A program made the position numbers and the translations under genes. Of a DNA stretch of 64,000 nucleotides, positions 16,146-31,563 are shown in pieces. Source of the DNA: Ecdyonurus torrentis (Eukaryota; Arthropoda; Insecta; Ephemeroptera; Heptageniidae); contig OX439130.1 in assembly GCA_949318235.1 (NCBI GenBank), forward strand, positions 41,355,540-41,419,539, written 5' to 3'. Every line of letters starts with the position of its first letter. Position 1 is the first letter of the stretch. The notes under the pieces are model-generated. The model was not told where the DNA came from. It ran no database searches and saw nothing but the letters and a program-made list of their open reading frames with translations.

Positions 16146-19100
16146 AATATCTCTCTATATATACATAATATATATAATCTCTGTATAGTGTATACTAAAA
16201 GCTTTATTGAAAAATGAAAAGTTAATGATCAACAGATACTTTTTTTAAGGAAATAAGGAAAATGGATGAAAAGATGCCTTCTATTTTTGAGAACATTCAA
16301 TATAATACAGGTCCAATATATCCTTTTCATTTTGATAAATTAATCATAAAATTGTATACTTTTATTAGAGGGGAAAAAAACTCAAAGAAATCTTTTTAAG
16401 TAAAAAAACATTAATTTTACGATTTTTTTTTTCATTTGATTTAAAAGCATTTTCTAATTTATTACAAGTCTGTTGACAGATTGAGGCTAACAGGGAGACA
16501 AAGATCAAAAAACACTCGTAACATTTTTTATATTTTTAATTAGTGCAAAAATATTGTTATGAAATCATACGCATACATACGAGTAGTTGAAGCCAATTTT
16601 TATTATGAAAGTTTAAGTACAAAAAAGGTTATAGTATAATAAGAAATTATATTTTATTATTATTATTTCCATTTATGAAATTTATTACAAAAAAAAAAAA
16701 AAAAAAAAAAAAAAAACTAATAGTGCTTGATTTGCACTTATATTTTGATTAAAATATTTCGTGTTCACGCTTTTTTTTTTCGTAAGCCCTAAAGGCATTA
16801 TTAATAATATATTATATAAAGTATTAAGTGAATGAAAAAGGAGTGTTGTGAAATATTTTTCTGGGACTTTGCCATTAAAATATAAATCCTTATCAGTTCT
16901 GTAGTTGCTGTCGCAAAAGCAAGCATTATAAAAATTCGTAAATTTTCATCACTGACAAATATTTTACTTGATTTTTTTTCTTCGTTTTTTTACTTTTCAT
17001 TCAAACGAGAGTTTTGTAAACATAACAAGCTCTAATTAGCTGCTTTTTAGAAATGTTATGTTTGCTGGAAAAGAAAAAAATGCTGTGTAAAGAATGGAAA
17101 TAAAATATTTTAAAGGTAGAAAACAAGATTAAAATAAAAGTTGTATGTATTTCTAAAAAAATAAGTTCAAAAGATAGCGTAGATTTTTTTTTTCAATTAC
17201 CACATACCTTGGTTAATTTTCGTTATCATTTTATTATACAAATTTTCAACTGGTGTTTATTTTAAATTATATAAATTACCACTTTATTTTAATTAATATC
17301 TAAAAATTAATTAAATTCATACAGTATTATAGTCTGAGAGAGAGAGAGAGAGAGAGAGTATAAGGGTGAAAACTTTTTAGCAGTACTCCCTTATGAGTGG
17401 TAAATACACATCGTGAAAAGGGTTGCCCAACTATATATATTCTCTCTCTCACTCTCTGAAAAATTTCTTATTTCTTCAAATTCCCTAGATAAAATTTTGT
17501 CCAACCACGCATATAATAACTTATGAAATAACAACACAGAAAAAGATATTTTCATTTCAAATAGAAAATTAAATTAAGTTATAGTAGAAGTTTAATATAT
17601 ATTTCTTCTTATATATTTTTTCAACAAAATGAAATCACATAATATTGTTGAGATTTATCTAACTCGTGGGTATAGAGCACAGCACAGTATTTTCTACTTC
17701 AATTAAAGTTCCATGTTTGTCTTATATATGTCGTGTTGAGACTTTAAGTTATTCCCAAGGTAGGACGTGTTGTATTTATCTTGTTTCTCATCTTTCGCCC
17801 CCTCAAAAATACTTTAATATCAAATACATAATAAAACTTTGTTGTTTATAAGAGCAAAGCCTATACGTATAGTGCTGCTTGTGTATAGTGTATCTTTTGG
17901 GTTATATTAATCTTGTATCTTCACGCAATATTTAACATTCATTACTTTATGTTCATATATTAAAAAAAAAAACTACCAGATTATGATAATGGGACAAAAA
18001 TATACATAAAACGTGCCGTCCACTGACATAATATCAAGTGGGAAAGAAAAAGGAGAAAAAAAATAGGAAAATTACGTTTTAAATAATTTGTTACATTTTA
18101 ATTAGTTGCTTTCTTGTAAATATAATAATAATCATCGTTAAATACTTTTAGAACAAATTAAATTATAAATAATCATATTAATTAGAAACAAATTAAATTT
18201 TTGAAATGGCAAGGTTACCAAATAAAATTATATATACGATAATATTCGAATATGAAAGACTATTTCAACGTTTTTTTTTTTTTTTTTTTTTTTTGAAATT
18301 GTGTAGTCATAATAAATCTGATACAGAAATGTCATGCAATTAACATTTAGTCCTAGCAAGCTGCATCAGTTTTACCCCCAGTGACACTTGCATTTTATTT
18401 TATACCTTTCATTTTCTCTATAGTTTTCATATTCATAGCTTGCTTGTTTGAATAGAGGGCGAGGGTGGGATTTAGGTTTCAAATGCACAATGGTTTCACC
18501 TGGAACCCTCAGATAAAACGACTAAAACTAAAATACTATGAAAAATGCTGTGATTTTATATACGTAAACCGTAAAAGTCTAAAAAATATTAATTTTACAT
18601 CCATTTTCAATACTTAGATTTTATTATAAATGAAATCATATTTTTGCTTGTGAAAGTTTTTTTAATAATAAATAAAATTAGATGTAAATTATACAGTACA
18701 TTTTAACTTCATTGCTGTGCAGTGAATTACATTAAACATTAGTTGTATGTACTGTATACGTGAATTACGTAAGCTATAGAAATTTTATTAAATAATGAGA
18801 CATACTGTACAAGGAAGCTATTATTACTGTTGTTCATTTACATTCTATCTTATAAAGTTTTTAATACGATCAGTTATTTTGTATAGAAAATCACTTTAAA
18901 ATCCCTTTAGAATGTATATAATAATGTATACATTGAATGGGATTATAGGTATGTTCACGCATCGAAGGATTCTTGCACGCGCGTGCATCTTACTATTATA
19001 CAAAATTGATGACATAAAAAATAAACAGCAATTTAAAATAATAATAAAATAATCTTCTTGAGTGATATACAAGATAAACTTTCCGTTGATTGAAAGTGAA

Positions 19101-19482
19101 CTTTCAATACATCACAAGCGTTTACCCCTGGGAAATTTGAGGTATATGCAACTTGCCCTACTCAGAGGAACACAAATTTGCCTATTCTACAGGATGAATA
19201 TTTATACACATAGAGTATTTTATAGTATTATTATATAAATTTTATATCATATTATTATTATATTAAAATAGTAAGTACTGCACAAAACAATAAGACAAAA
19301 GGACTTATTAATGATACATGCGGTATCAATTTAATATAAGCATTGTACTTTGCTTTGTGGTTTAATTAATAATTACTTCTATAAAGTTAAAGTTCAAGAA
19401 TATAGTATCTCTTATACATTATATATTACAGTAAACAATAATATTAATTAATTTGATAAATAATTTTATGATTGTGACATTG

Positions 19483-19484
<2 letters not shown>

Positions 19485-19570
<86 letters not shown>
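19485..19570. repeat. (TA)n microsatellite
   Basis: About 43 uninterrupted TA units. Confidence 0.97.
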
Positions 19571-19577
<7 letters not shown>

Positions 19578-21768
19578 AAAGCGGAAGAACCTTTATCATT
19601 TATTTTAAACATAATGTAAAGCTCTTTTTATACGTATTGAAAAACTCATATTTATAACCCTCGTAACGATTACTCACGTTATGAAATTATAAGAGAGGCT
19701 TAAAATGTGTCCTTGTAACAACTTTATAGTATATTTTTGTCATACGTGCACTTTTCCTTGTGCAAGATACCAAACAAGCATTACAATTTATAACTTACCT
19801 TTTTTTCTTTAAGCTTCTTATGTTTTAATTTTTATATTATATATTTTGATGGTATAGTAATTGTTATCTACGTATATAACCTGTTTGTGATACAGAATAA
19901 TGTACATTTCTGAGAATATGGATTATATAATAAAGAAATTGAAGTTAATAGTAACATATGGTTTAATTTTTTTTCGATGATATGGCCAGAAGCTAAAATT
20001 TGAGTGTATGAAAATCTAAAGTAAAAGAAGAGTTCATTTGTTTATGATTCTGCTTGGGTGGTTATTTCATAGAGCTTTGAAGCGAGGTGGGTGGTATGAC
20101 AAAAATAAATTATTAAATATTCATCACTATATACTTCATACATAATCATGTATCATTGAATAATATTTTAATGCTTCTATTACATGCTGGTGAGTTTTAA
20201 ACTTCATAATAATTGATTTTACTTAGGCTGGAAATACTTGTTTGGAATAAAATTACGTGTACCGATTAAAACTTATGAAGAAAAAGGGTTTCTTATACAT
20301 AAAATTTAACGTAAAAATAAAAATAGCTTAAAGGTTACGTTAAAAAAATTTCCCCATTCAAGTAAAGTTTATTTTGTTATTATTTTAAAATATATCTAAA
20401 TTAAAACCTGAATACTTTTTTATTCTAGTCACAATAATTTGAAAATGCATAATGCAAATTGAAGTATCTGATAGCTGATTTTCTTTGATGCTAAAAAAAA
20501 ATTAAAGAATAAACAAACACTTCTTTTTTTTTTTCCTTCTGCGACCTTTAAAAATGCATATTATTTCACAGTTGTCAATATGTTTCATTCACCTTACTTA
20601 AGTTCTGTTATAGAATCAAAGCCAAAGTTAGAAAAACATTTATTTTGAATGATATAAGAGAATTTAAATCATGAATGAATAAATTAAAGGAGTTTATCTG
20701 TCATATTAATAGAATCTGTTACAACATAAAAAAAAAATCAGAAGGGAATTATTAAAATTTTATAATCGCTTGTTGATAAGCTGCTTATAAAATCAAGTCT
20801 CTTTATAGTCACTTTTCATTCTATATTCACTTCAATTTTGATTTTATTTTGCAAAGCTTTTTTTCTCTTCCCACACACAAAATAAAAAAAAGGTGTGTTC
20901 GCATAATACTTTATTTTTAAACTTAATATGATATACTGAGAGCTATTTTTCAAATATGGAATTACTTTTATGTCGAATACAAATGGTCCACATTGAAATA
21001 GAAGATTATAAAATATTTACATAAAAGCCATCAGTCAGCAACAAGAATGAATTAAGAGGTGTATTGAGTTCCAGGACTGTATACAGGATAGTAACAGTAT
21101 ATTATCTGGATATATTAAAACAAGTCAAATGTTTTCTAAAAACAATGTTAAAAATAAAAATAATGATAAAAGAATTCACAAATACTAAATAAAAAAAAAT
21201 AATAATAATAATAAAAAAAAGAGAGAAATTATACACCCGAAAACAATATAATATAAACTTTAATTTAGAGTACTCTACTTTAATTTTTTTATTATTATGA
21301 AATCATAAACTTTATTACAAAACAAGCAACGGATGAATATCAGAATTATATTTAAATCTATTTAACAGCATTTTTTCTTTTTAAATAAAGACTTAAATTG
21401 CGGAAATGTTAGTTTGAAATTAAAAGAATAATTTTTTTGTTCATTGAAAAAAAAAAAAAAAAAAAAAAAAAGGCAAATGTTACATACCAGCTGTTTGAGA
21501 AAAGTAGTTTTAATTACAAAACAATGATATTTTTTCTTTTACGTCAGCTATAAAAATATAAACCTCACCTCCTCTGACCAGCATTTTTAAACGTCCTAAA
21601 GCACCTGAGTTACCTTGAGATATAAATTTATCAAGCAAATGTTGTTTAAATTATAATAACAACATCACTTTTTCTTTCTTTCTTTTTTTTATCATGAGCA
21701 TTACTTGACTTTATAAGGGATGTTATAATATAAAACGTATATAATAAAATAATTGTAGGTAACTTTAA

Positions 21769-21840
21769 GATTCGAACCCGCGTGCGCAATCAAGGTCGGT
21801 AAGTTTCCGGGTGGTTAGGATACGCTTTCTTATAATAATA
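21769..21840 (-). repeat. Degenerate tRNA-like / SINE-like patch
   Basis: On the minus strand the sequence contains CGCGGGTTCGAATC, a good match to the RNA polymerase III B box, preceded by ATCCTAACCACCCGG. The 3' side cannot close a T stem, so it is not a working tRNA; a tRNA-derived SINE remnant is more likely. Confidence 0.3.
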
Positions 21841-21933
21841 ATACCAAAAACGTGTAAAGATTATTTTTGATGACCATACATGGTTTTAGTATATTCACAA
21901 AAATAAAGCTATATACCATTGCCACGACTTTTA

Positions 21934-21966
<33 letters not shown>

Positions 21967-23868
21967 GTTATTTACATTGTTTTAAAAATGTATATCATTT
22001 ATAGATATTTGATTATAATGATTTTCACTATATGTCTGTTTACTCAAGGTAAGCGATTGATTACGCCTCTAGGTTTCAAATTTATCTTTATTCTCAATTA
22101 TTCTGAATTCTATTATTATTATATTTACAAATTCGTAGTTCCAATAAATGATTATCTGTAATTTACATTAATATTTTATCGATCAAATCACGAGGTAGCT
22201 TACGCTTACACTAACTCAAGGTTACTTTGCGAGGCTTTATTAATTGCTAAATTATTTTAGTGAACTATAATTAAATATTACGTATAAAGAAATATTTTCA
22301 TATACATTATTATGTAAACAAAAAAGATAAATTTGGTAAACGAGATGGCACTGCGATAACATAGAAATTTCAAAGGAAATAAAGTATAATGACATAAAGT
22401 TCAATAATATAATTAGACGGTAACGTATTCCGATTACTCTCTATGTGGCTATTTATTTTTTATGTCTGCTTCCTATATATTATCAAGTACTGTACAATAT
22501 GCTTTATAGCTTTGCTAAATTCTTTGAATTTGAATATTTCAGAAAGACAGGACACGTAAATTTAAACCTTTGCAAATTGACCATAGCATATACAATTTAT
22601 TTTACAGTGATAACAAATTATTAATAAAATAATAAAAAACAAGTAAAAGTGTTAAAAGTGTGTGTGTGTGTGTATATATATATAGTATCCCTTAATTCTT
22701 ATCTAAAATGTTCTAGCCTCACCGTCAGTTGCAGTACATTAATATCTTACAAATAATAATAAATAAAATGCTAAAAACATGGTCCCATAATACTAAATAT
22801 TGGAAATTATAGGAACTTAAAGCTATAATCATATACGATTGGCTATATCGTGCTCCCAGTAACCTTATTCAAAATTGTGCTCCTTCTTTTTACTTTCAAC
22901 TTTCAATAGTTTTTCTTTCTTTATGCATCATTATGTTTTATCAAATGCATATAGAGTTTTTATTGTAAACCAAAATTACTTTTTGCATTTCATGTATTTA
23001 GTAAACTTGTTAGTATTTTTTTTTTTTGAGAAACAAATATTATATACGTTTATTCAGTTATTATGATACTCTGCACGAAGCTTTGTAATCTCACATGAAA
23101 TATTGATAGTTTAAAATCTGTTACACCAAGATGCATTGATAGAAATGATATAATCTATACATGCTCTGCGTCAATACTTTCTCAGCTAACATGCTCGATT
23201 GACAGACGATAAAAAAAATATATCATGTTAGTTATCTTATACCATTTTCTTTCATGAAAATACTTTTTGCAGACATGTAACAAATTCTATATTACAAACG
23301 CAAATATAATACCATTACATGGGTTACGGTATACGGTCCTATGGTTTTTAATACAATATTGATTTGTATCCGTTCTTTGAAAACCATAGATCTTCTTAAA
23401 ACAGAGTCTATAATTATTATTAATTACAGTATACCTGCGTTATAAAATAATGCTATTCATTTAATTAATGATCTGACACTGAATAAAAATAAAAAATAAA
23501 ATAAAATAAAAAATAAAATATATGGTAAGTATTTTTTTATAAATAGATTTTTAATCCTATAATAAATTAAATGATAATTAACATAAGTATCTGATAATAT
23601 AAAATAGATTTTTAAGATTTAAATGATACAAAGATATGTTTTTTTCTTATATAATTTATCAGGATGTTTAATGTATTTTTTTCTTTGCAATAATTTTATT
23701 TAAAAAATAAAGATTTGCATGTTGAGATCATAATCTTACTTTTTTTTTTACTGAAAAAGTTCTTGTAAATAATAATAAAAAACAGGGAAGAGGAAAAAAA
23801 AAAACATCACAAGAGATAATCTATGCGAGATGGTGCCAAAGTTTGACTTTTGGTCGTGGAAGCAAGAG

Positions 23869-23872
<4 letters not shown>

Positions 23873-23956
<84 letters not shown>
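23873..23956. repeat. (GA)n microsatellite
   Basis: About 42 GA units; a 32-bp A tract follows at 24,017-24,048. Confidence 0.97.
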
Positions 23957-23958
<2 letters not shown>

Positions 23959-24016
23959 AAACTTTTTTGGCATACCTCTTCGTGTGTCCAAAAAGTTTAA
24001 TAACACTCAGAGAATG

Positions 24017-24050
<34 letters not shown>

Positions 24051-24981
24051 CTCTCTGCTTATGGCAAAATCATCATAACACTTATGTCTCTCCACTCCAT
24101 ATAAGCCCACAGCAAAGAAAAAAAAAAGGAAAAAAAAAAATAGTATATCAAATAAAATGTAAATTTTCTCGTGACGAAGCCAAAAACATAATAAAATCCT
24201 TGAGGCAAAGTACAAAATAAATTCTTTCCACTTTATATCAATTAAATCTATTAAATAATAATATAGATTATCAAATTAATATCAGTACAAATCTATAACC
24301 CAAGTATCATATACAATGATGAATAGTTGTTATATTAAATCATTGACGTTCTTACCCTAAATTCTTTAAGAATAATAATTAATATTCAATTAATGTGTCA
24401 ATAAAAAATATATTATTATACATGGGTATAAGTAAGTTTACAGAAATGGTATTGATATTTTTCGTGTCATATGAAGAGTAAGATGGGCTCTATACTTTTT
24501 TTAACAAGCAATACGAGCAGATGTAGAAGGGTCAAGTGAACTCTCTCTCAAGTGGTCCACGTAATAAGTATATTCACCACTGCGGGGACTGTAAGTGTGA
24601 CTGCATGGACGTCGCGACGTTCTGTATGAGATACAGAGTAATAGTAAAGTTTGTCAACCTAGGCGATAAAATTACTTTGGGTATTGTATCATTTTTATTT
24701 GAAATGTAATGAAAGGGAGTACATTAGTATTTTATATTATAATTATTATATTTAATTGTTATCAAATTTTCATTTTTAGAATGACACTAGGGATTTTTTT
24801 TCCAAGTGCACTTTGCTTCAAGATTGAAATTATTTTGAAAATATTTATGCATAAATAGTAAATAGATGCGCGGAGAAAATATATTATAACCATAAAATAA
24901 AGAATTTAACCATTCTTTATTACATGGTGTAACTATATCACTATGAAATAACTGAACTCTTGCGAAGAGTTATGAATTTAA

Positions 24982-25320
24982 AGCCATAGACCACATAAAA
25001 CAAGATGTGCTTTTTAATGAATAAACACGAAATGGGATCTTCACAACCATTGACATATTTTTTACCAGAATGTTAATGTAGCTCCACGAGAGAGCGTGAA
25101 AATAATGTAAAGTATGCAATTAAGGTCAATTCATGTTTATGACGTCAGAAACATGCAAAAATTAGTATGAAAATGTTGTGCGTGTTGCGTAAATTGAAAT
25201 TTCTGATCACTGCTACGGAGCTTCAATTAGGTTTTGAGACAAACTATAAAGTTATTTATGTAAGTCCCATCAAGTGTTTTGTGATATATAAATGCTTATG
25301 TTTTTCTCTGGTCTATTCCT
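24982..25320 (-). mobile_element. TTAA-flanked non-autonomous element, family A copy 1 (339 bp)
   Basis: TTAA at 24,978-24,981 and 25,321-25,324. The left end AGCCATAGACCACATAAAAC and the right end (reverse complement) AGGAATAGACCAGAGAAAAA match, inverted, both ends of the copies at 59,649 and 60,633. It contains a TGACGTCA octamer at 25,140. The open frame running through it (25,167-25,370) exits into flanking DNA and is not a gene. Confidence 0.85.
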
Positions 25321-25560
25321 TTAAGGTTATTCTAATTAAGTCCAAAATGTGTTCTACACGGAAAACATAAATTACGTAATTTCTACTACATTGAATATTT
25401 TATAAATTCGTAGAGCACACTGTAGAGCACCAAGAGTAATTATGCTGTATTATGTTATATTTACAATATAGTATAAACTATGTTTTTGTGTTTAAATGTT
25501 ACTGTATTGAGCTAGAATACTTTAATTATTTTTGTCCGAGTATAGTATAGGGAAATATTA

Positions 25561-25690
25561 TCTCTGTCTCTGTCTCTGTCTCTGTCTCTGTCTCTGTCTC
25601 TGTCTCTGTCTCTGTCTCTGTCTCTGTCTCTGTCTCTGTCTCTGTCTCTGTCTCTGTCTCTGTCTCTGTCTCTGTCTCTGTCTCTCTCTG

Positions 25691-25727
<37 letters not shown>
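25561..25727. repeat. Compound (TCTCTG)n-(TC)n microsatellite
   Basis: More than 20 copies of a TCTCTG hexamer that pass into a pure TC run, showing a G interruption that has been amplified with the array. Confidence 0.97.
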
Positions 25728-25728
<1 letters not shown>

Positions 25729-28087
25729 GTCTATCAATAACATTCTAGAGACTGTATAAATAAAATCTATAAAATAATGTTAAACTTTAATTTCATACAG
25801 GTAAAAATTGCACAAAGTTGCAAAATTATAATCATAAATTATTTTTACAATATTCATTTTTTCAAAACTTCCAACTTCAATTTGTTTCAAAGTTTGAAAA
25901 AAAAAAAAAAAAAAAAAAAAAAAAGACTATTTGTAATTATATTTTACCGCATAATAATTACATAGCTAAATGCTAAATTTAGTATAATGACTTGACGAAA
26001 TTTATACTTAAATAAAGACTAAACAGACTTGATATTATTATAGTTATTAAAATAATTAGTCTGATAAAAAAGTCATGAAAGTTATAAAGACACTTTAATT
26101 ATAGCCATCCAATATTATTATAATTATTCTATGGCATAATTTAGTTTCTATAAAGGTAACGTTGACATACTCTATAATGCTTGGTATAAGATGATATTTT
26201 ATCTGAAGCTTCAGCACGTACTCTGGAATAAAAACAATTGAAAAATCTAGCATAACTATTCAGTGGTAGCATCACGACTTTTTTTTTTCTCTCTTTTCTT
26301 TGCTTTCCTCTTTTCTTTGTTGTCATTTTATTCAAGTGCACGGTAGGAGGAATGTAGTATGATATTGCAAAACTTGGAAACAGATGCCTGTCACCAAGTT
26401 TTTTATGTTTATTTGTGAATTATTGTACCATACAAATTGTTGCTTTATCATCACTATCCATGATGGAAAATATGTGATAAATTAAATTCATTAAATGCAT
26501 GATGTGGCGAAGGTATGGAATTTAGAAATTGCAATAAATTTTTAGTCGTGACAAAAGATTTATATAACGGAGTTGATTTGTTGTTTATAACTTTAAAAAT
26601 AAAAGAAACACGCATTGATGACAAACAAGAATAACAAAATGAAACAAATAAATAAATAGAGTATTATTATCTCTTAAAAATCAATTTACTCAATATACCC
26701 AAAGAAATAGTCTTCCAGCTATAAAAAAAAATACCTCTTTCTATATAGTTGTCAAGTACAGTTGATGAATTACAAATGTATAAATTAAAACATAACTATA
26801 GATTTAATTATAGGAGCATTGATTGATACGTTCCATTAACTTCAAGCTACGCTACTTTTTACAATTTAATTAGTCAGATCTCTTTCTATACAAAGTTACA
26901 AAATAAATTCTGTATTCAATATTAAACAAAGTGACATGACTATACGTATATATGTGTGAGCAAAGAGAATTTGCATGACTTGACATTGTACAGACTATAC
27001 AGATAAAATGGGATCGAGTTATGTGGGAGTATATACATATTATATCACTGCTGCTTACTGTAATCTCAGTTCATATGAGCATTGCAAGCACATTGAAATT
27101 TCATCCTCATTAACGTATACACTAGATGGTAGATATTATGTATTATGCAAGATTTTTACGTGCATTATAGGAACACAAGTGCAATGTATATTGTATATAT
27201 GACACTTCAGAGGATAAAAAGAAGGGGGTATGGGAAAATAAGAAGAGGAGATATTGAATATATATTGAAATAAATAACAATTTTATTATTTACTGAGTAA
27301 GGGGTGAGGGAAAGATAAAAACATAAACTATGTGAAGCATTCAATTCTATAAGAAAAAATTATTGAGCATACTTTTGCTATTGATATAAATAAAACTATT
27401 AATTGAAAATTGAAGCACTAACAAACCCCTTTCATTTATGAACAAAATAATTATTATATGTTTAAAAATAATACAGTAAGTTATGAAGTCATATATAATT
27501 TAAAGTTAAAAACAAGTGGGAAAAAAAGAAGAAGAAGAAGAAGAAGAAGCTTACTTTAAAAATTAAAAATAAAATTTCTAAGTTGATTATTAAAATAAAT
27601 AAAAGCCTTGTTTATAAGTGTTCTTACAAACAATCATATTATATATTTATAAAAGTATTCTCTTCTGTTGTTCTTTTGATGTCCTCGACATATACATAAG
27701 TGTGACGTTGCAACAAAGAGAAGAATGAAGAACAAAACGGTGATATTATATGAAGAGCTTGGAGACAGAATATACTTGAACGAAATCCTTGCCACTTTAG
27801 AGTCAAAGTGATAATTATGTAACCTCACAAATACGAAACGGTCTAATTTGTAGAAGGCACTTTGTTTGTTCTCTCTCTCTCCCTGTGAGAGAGTAAAAGG
27901 GTACAGGAAGACGCAAACAGACTAGACATGTTAAATCTGTCACCCTTTGCCTCTCAAATAACCAACTTTATTATTTATTTTTTTATACGACCTCAAATTG
28001 ATAACGTCAAGTGCTTATGCTTATACCAAGTGGGAACCACATTTCTGTTTTTCTGCTAGGTTTCTTGTATAGAGTTGTACAGAAAAC

Positions 28088-28089
<2 letters not shown>

Positions 28090-28133
<44 letters not shown>
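28090..28133. repeat. (AG)n microsatellite
   Basis: About 22 AG units; a 44-bp T tract lies nearby at 28,320-28,363. Confidence 0.97.
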
Positions 28134-28135
<2 letters not shown>

Positions 28136-28317
28136 AACAATAAAAAAGTTTTTTTTGTTGCATCACATTTTGTATAAAATATTGTTAAATATACGATCCA
28201 ACAAAACAATTTTTTAATTAAAAAAATAAAAGCCATTGTAGGTATATATATAAGCCATAATACCTATTATTTCCAAATATAGCGTTTATAGAAATTTAGT
28301 TGGCGGAATTGCGATGA

Positions 28318-28364
<47 letters not shown>

Positions 28365-29690
28365 TCTTTAGAAAATTATTAAATAAAAAAAAATGCTTGG
28401 TGCACAATTATTTTTAATTTATATTACGATTAAATTTGGATTGCTTTCCGCTGTATTACAGTTGCTCGCCTTACAAACAAGTTTGCAAAATTGTCGGTCT
28501 ATTTGGTAATTGCATATAGTTCTTTAATTATTTTATAATAATACGTGTGTATTGTGTACATAAAAAAGCAACATAATATAAATCTCACAAAAATTAAGAT
28601 TTGTTTTTTTTAAAAGTATTTTTATATTTGAAAAAAAAATTGTTATTATTTAAGAAACAAAAATGCATTTATCTTTTTAATGTATTCAAATTATAGCTCA
28701 ATCTTTAAAATAACAATATAAATGTTTAAACTTTATTTAAAAAATGCAAAATAAATATATTGCAAATAAAAAAAATCAAGAAACAAATTACAAAAATGTT
28801 TTATCTTCAGTTTTTCTATCACTTCAAAACGTAACTCATAATGTTTAATTATATTCATTAATTACTTTAACACCTCTTCTGATAAGAAAAATATGATAAA
28901 AATTAATTTTCCAGTCTCGTGCTTTAATTATATTATATACGGCAAACAAGCAAAGAGAAAAAGAAAAATCCACATTGATATGTACACGACATCTGTTTTA
29001 AAAATTTAAAACTAACTAAAGTTGAAATCCAGCATTGAAGTTCTTGGAGCGTCCGTTTTTCAGCGTGTCCATCGAATTCAAATTAATTTAAATTCCCTGA
29101 ATTAGAATGATCAAATATAACAAAAGATAAAGCTTGCAGCAGTGATTTAATTTTCACCTGACTGAATCTGAGAGTTGAAAAGAATAATTTTATTTTAATT
29201 TTATCTTGATTTAAATATGCGACGTATTTCCTTTAAAATAAAATATAAAAGTAAAATAAAAAGCTCAAAATTGTGCTATACTGCGATTCAAATTCTGTAC
29301 GAGTAAATTTCAATTATAATCTCTAAAGTTCAATGCTTCGTAATGATAAATACCATAGCTACCACTAATAAGTACACTCGAGTGTGATAAAAAAACAAGT
29401 GGAAAAACTATATTGTTGATCGCCTGCATGCATACCTTGCAATTGTGCGTTTTTTGAACTTCAACGTTTTTTTTTTTTTTTTTTTTACCTTTATGGTTAC
29501 GCAATTTTACGCCCATCCAAAATTCTATAACATACAATGATACAACCGTGGAATTAAAAAAAATATATACATATTTTCCGATTATTTTTGATGACAAGAA
29601 AGATTTTAATATAAAGTTTGACATCTAGCAGAGTAAAAGGAAAATATGTGTAGGAAAACTATCTAGCTTTATATACTAAATATGTATACA

Positions 29691-29838
<148 letters not shown>

Positions 29839-30351
29839 CTATTTTTTATTAAAATGCTATATTAATCAAGATCACGTAATCAGATAAAATTCAATGAATC
29901 ATGTCAATAAAAACTTGATTTTTTTATAAGAATTTATTATATATTTTATTTTTTTTAGCGAAATATTCGATAAATATCAAAAATAGATGTTTCGTAAAAA
30001 AGGACTGTCAAAAATCAGGTTTAGCAACTTAATCCTTTTATTATTTATCAAATGTCTAATAGCGTTTTTTTTATTATTATTATTTTTTTTTTACATTGTG
30101 ACAAATGTAATAAGATATCTTTAAGGACTTTTTGTGTTTTAGTTGGATTTTAATGCCTTGAAGCCTTAATTACGTATACCTTATGGCACCTTGTTGATGA
30201 CAAAAAAAAAAAGTAGGACATTTGGAATTAGATTGTTTTTGAATGTCTAGATCTGCATGACCTTTTGTATCAATTGAAAGTGGGAGGTTGAGGGGCGAGA
30301 ATATCACGAATAAGGATTATTTACACTGAAAGAGAGGGATATAGAGAACAG

Positions 30352-30577
<226 letters not shown>

Positions 30578-30886
30578 CAAGGAAGGAATACTTAAAGTCA
30601 TGATGATGATTTCATTTTATCCTCAACCCCTATTTGGAAGCTTCTTATTCATCGAAAACCACATTTTTGAGAGATGTATCAGTACAACGATAATAATATA
30701 CTATACTATGGTACGGTACAACCATACCTTTATGTCTTTGAATACAACAATTTTATAAAAATAAAAATACGATAATTAATATTTAAACTATTTTAATTAG
30801 TCGATCATTTGTGTACTGACAATTAATGTTTATAGAACGAAGAAAAAGGCATTGAAAATTAATTAGATATTTTGGCTTGTGACCAA

Positions 30887-31073
<187 letters not shown>

Positions 31074-31530
31074 AAAGGTGCTGACTTGCCATTCACACAC
31101 GACAATGGAATACAAGAAAAATTTGACGTCACAAATTTCACTACGTCACAATTTTAAAGTTTCAAGTTACACCCTCACTTTGTATTTTGTACCGACAACG
31201 AATCTTACGCTTTATATAATATGTATCTCAAGTGGATAAGAATGTATGATGTTTCATTCCTCGTTATTTACCTAACACGTGCAAAATATCATATTTTATA
31301 ATCTTTTTCTTTGAACACAATTTGCTAGTGTGAACTTGGATTTGGTTTCATAATATTTTTCTGGATAAAAAAAATAACATAAAAATAATAACATAAATGC
31401 CGCATGTGTTGATTTTTTTTTTTTTTTTTGATTTTCTCACGTTTTTGAGTTCGTCTCTTTAGTTTTTACAGATGTTGTCTGTCGTATATCTGGCATTTTT
31501 CATTTAGAAGTTCTCAATTACAAAGGTGCA

Positions 31531-31563
<33 letters not shown>

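Noticed and set aside
18974..18987. Perfect 14-bp palindrome TGCACGCGCGTGCA
   Set aside because: Striking in AT-rich DNA but isolated, with no associated element end or gene; not enough to call a regulatory site.
24609..24620. Perfect 12-bp palindrome ACGTCGCGACGT
   Set aside because: Isolated short palindrome; no further structure around it supports a function.
25167..25370. 67-codon plus-strand frame
   Set aside because: It lies mostly within the family A TTAA element and runs past its end; the other copies do not preserve the frame.
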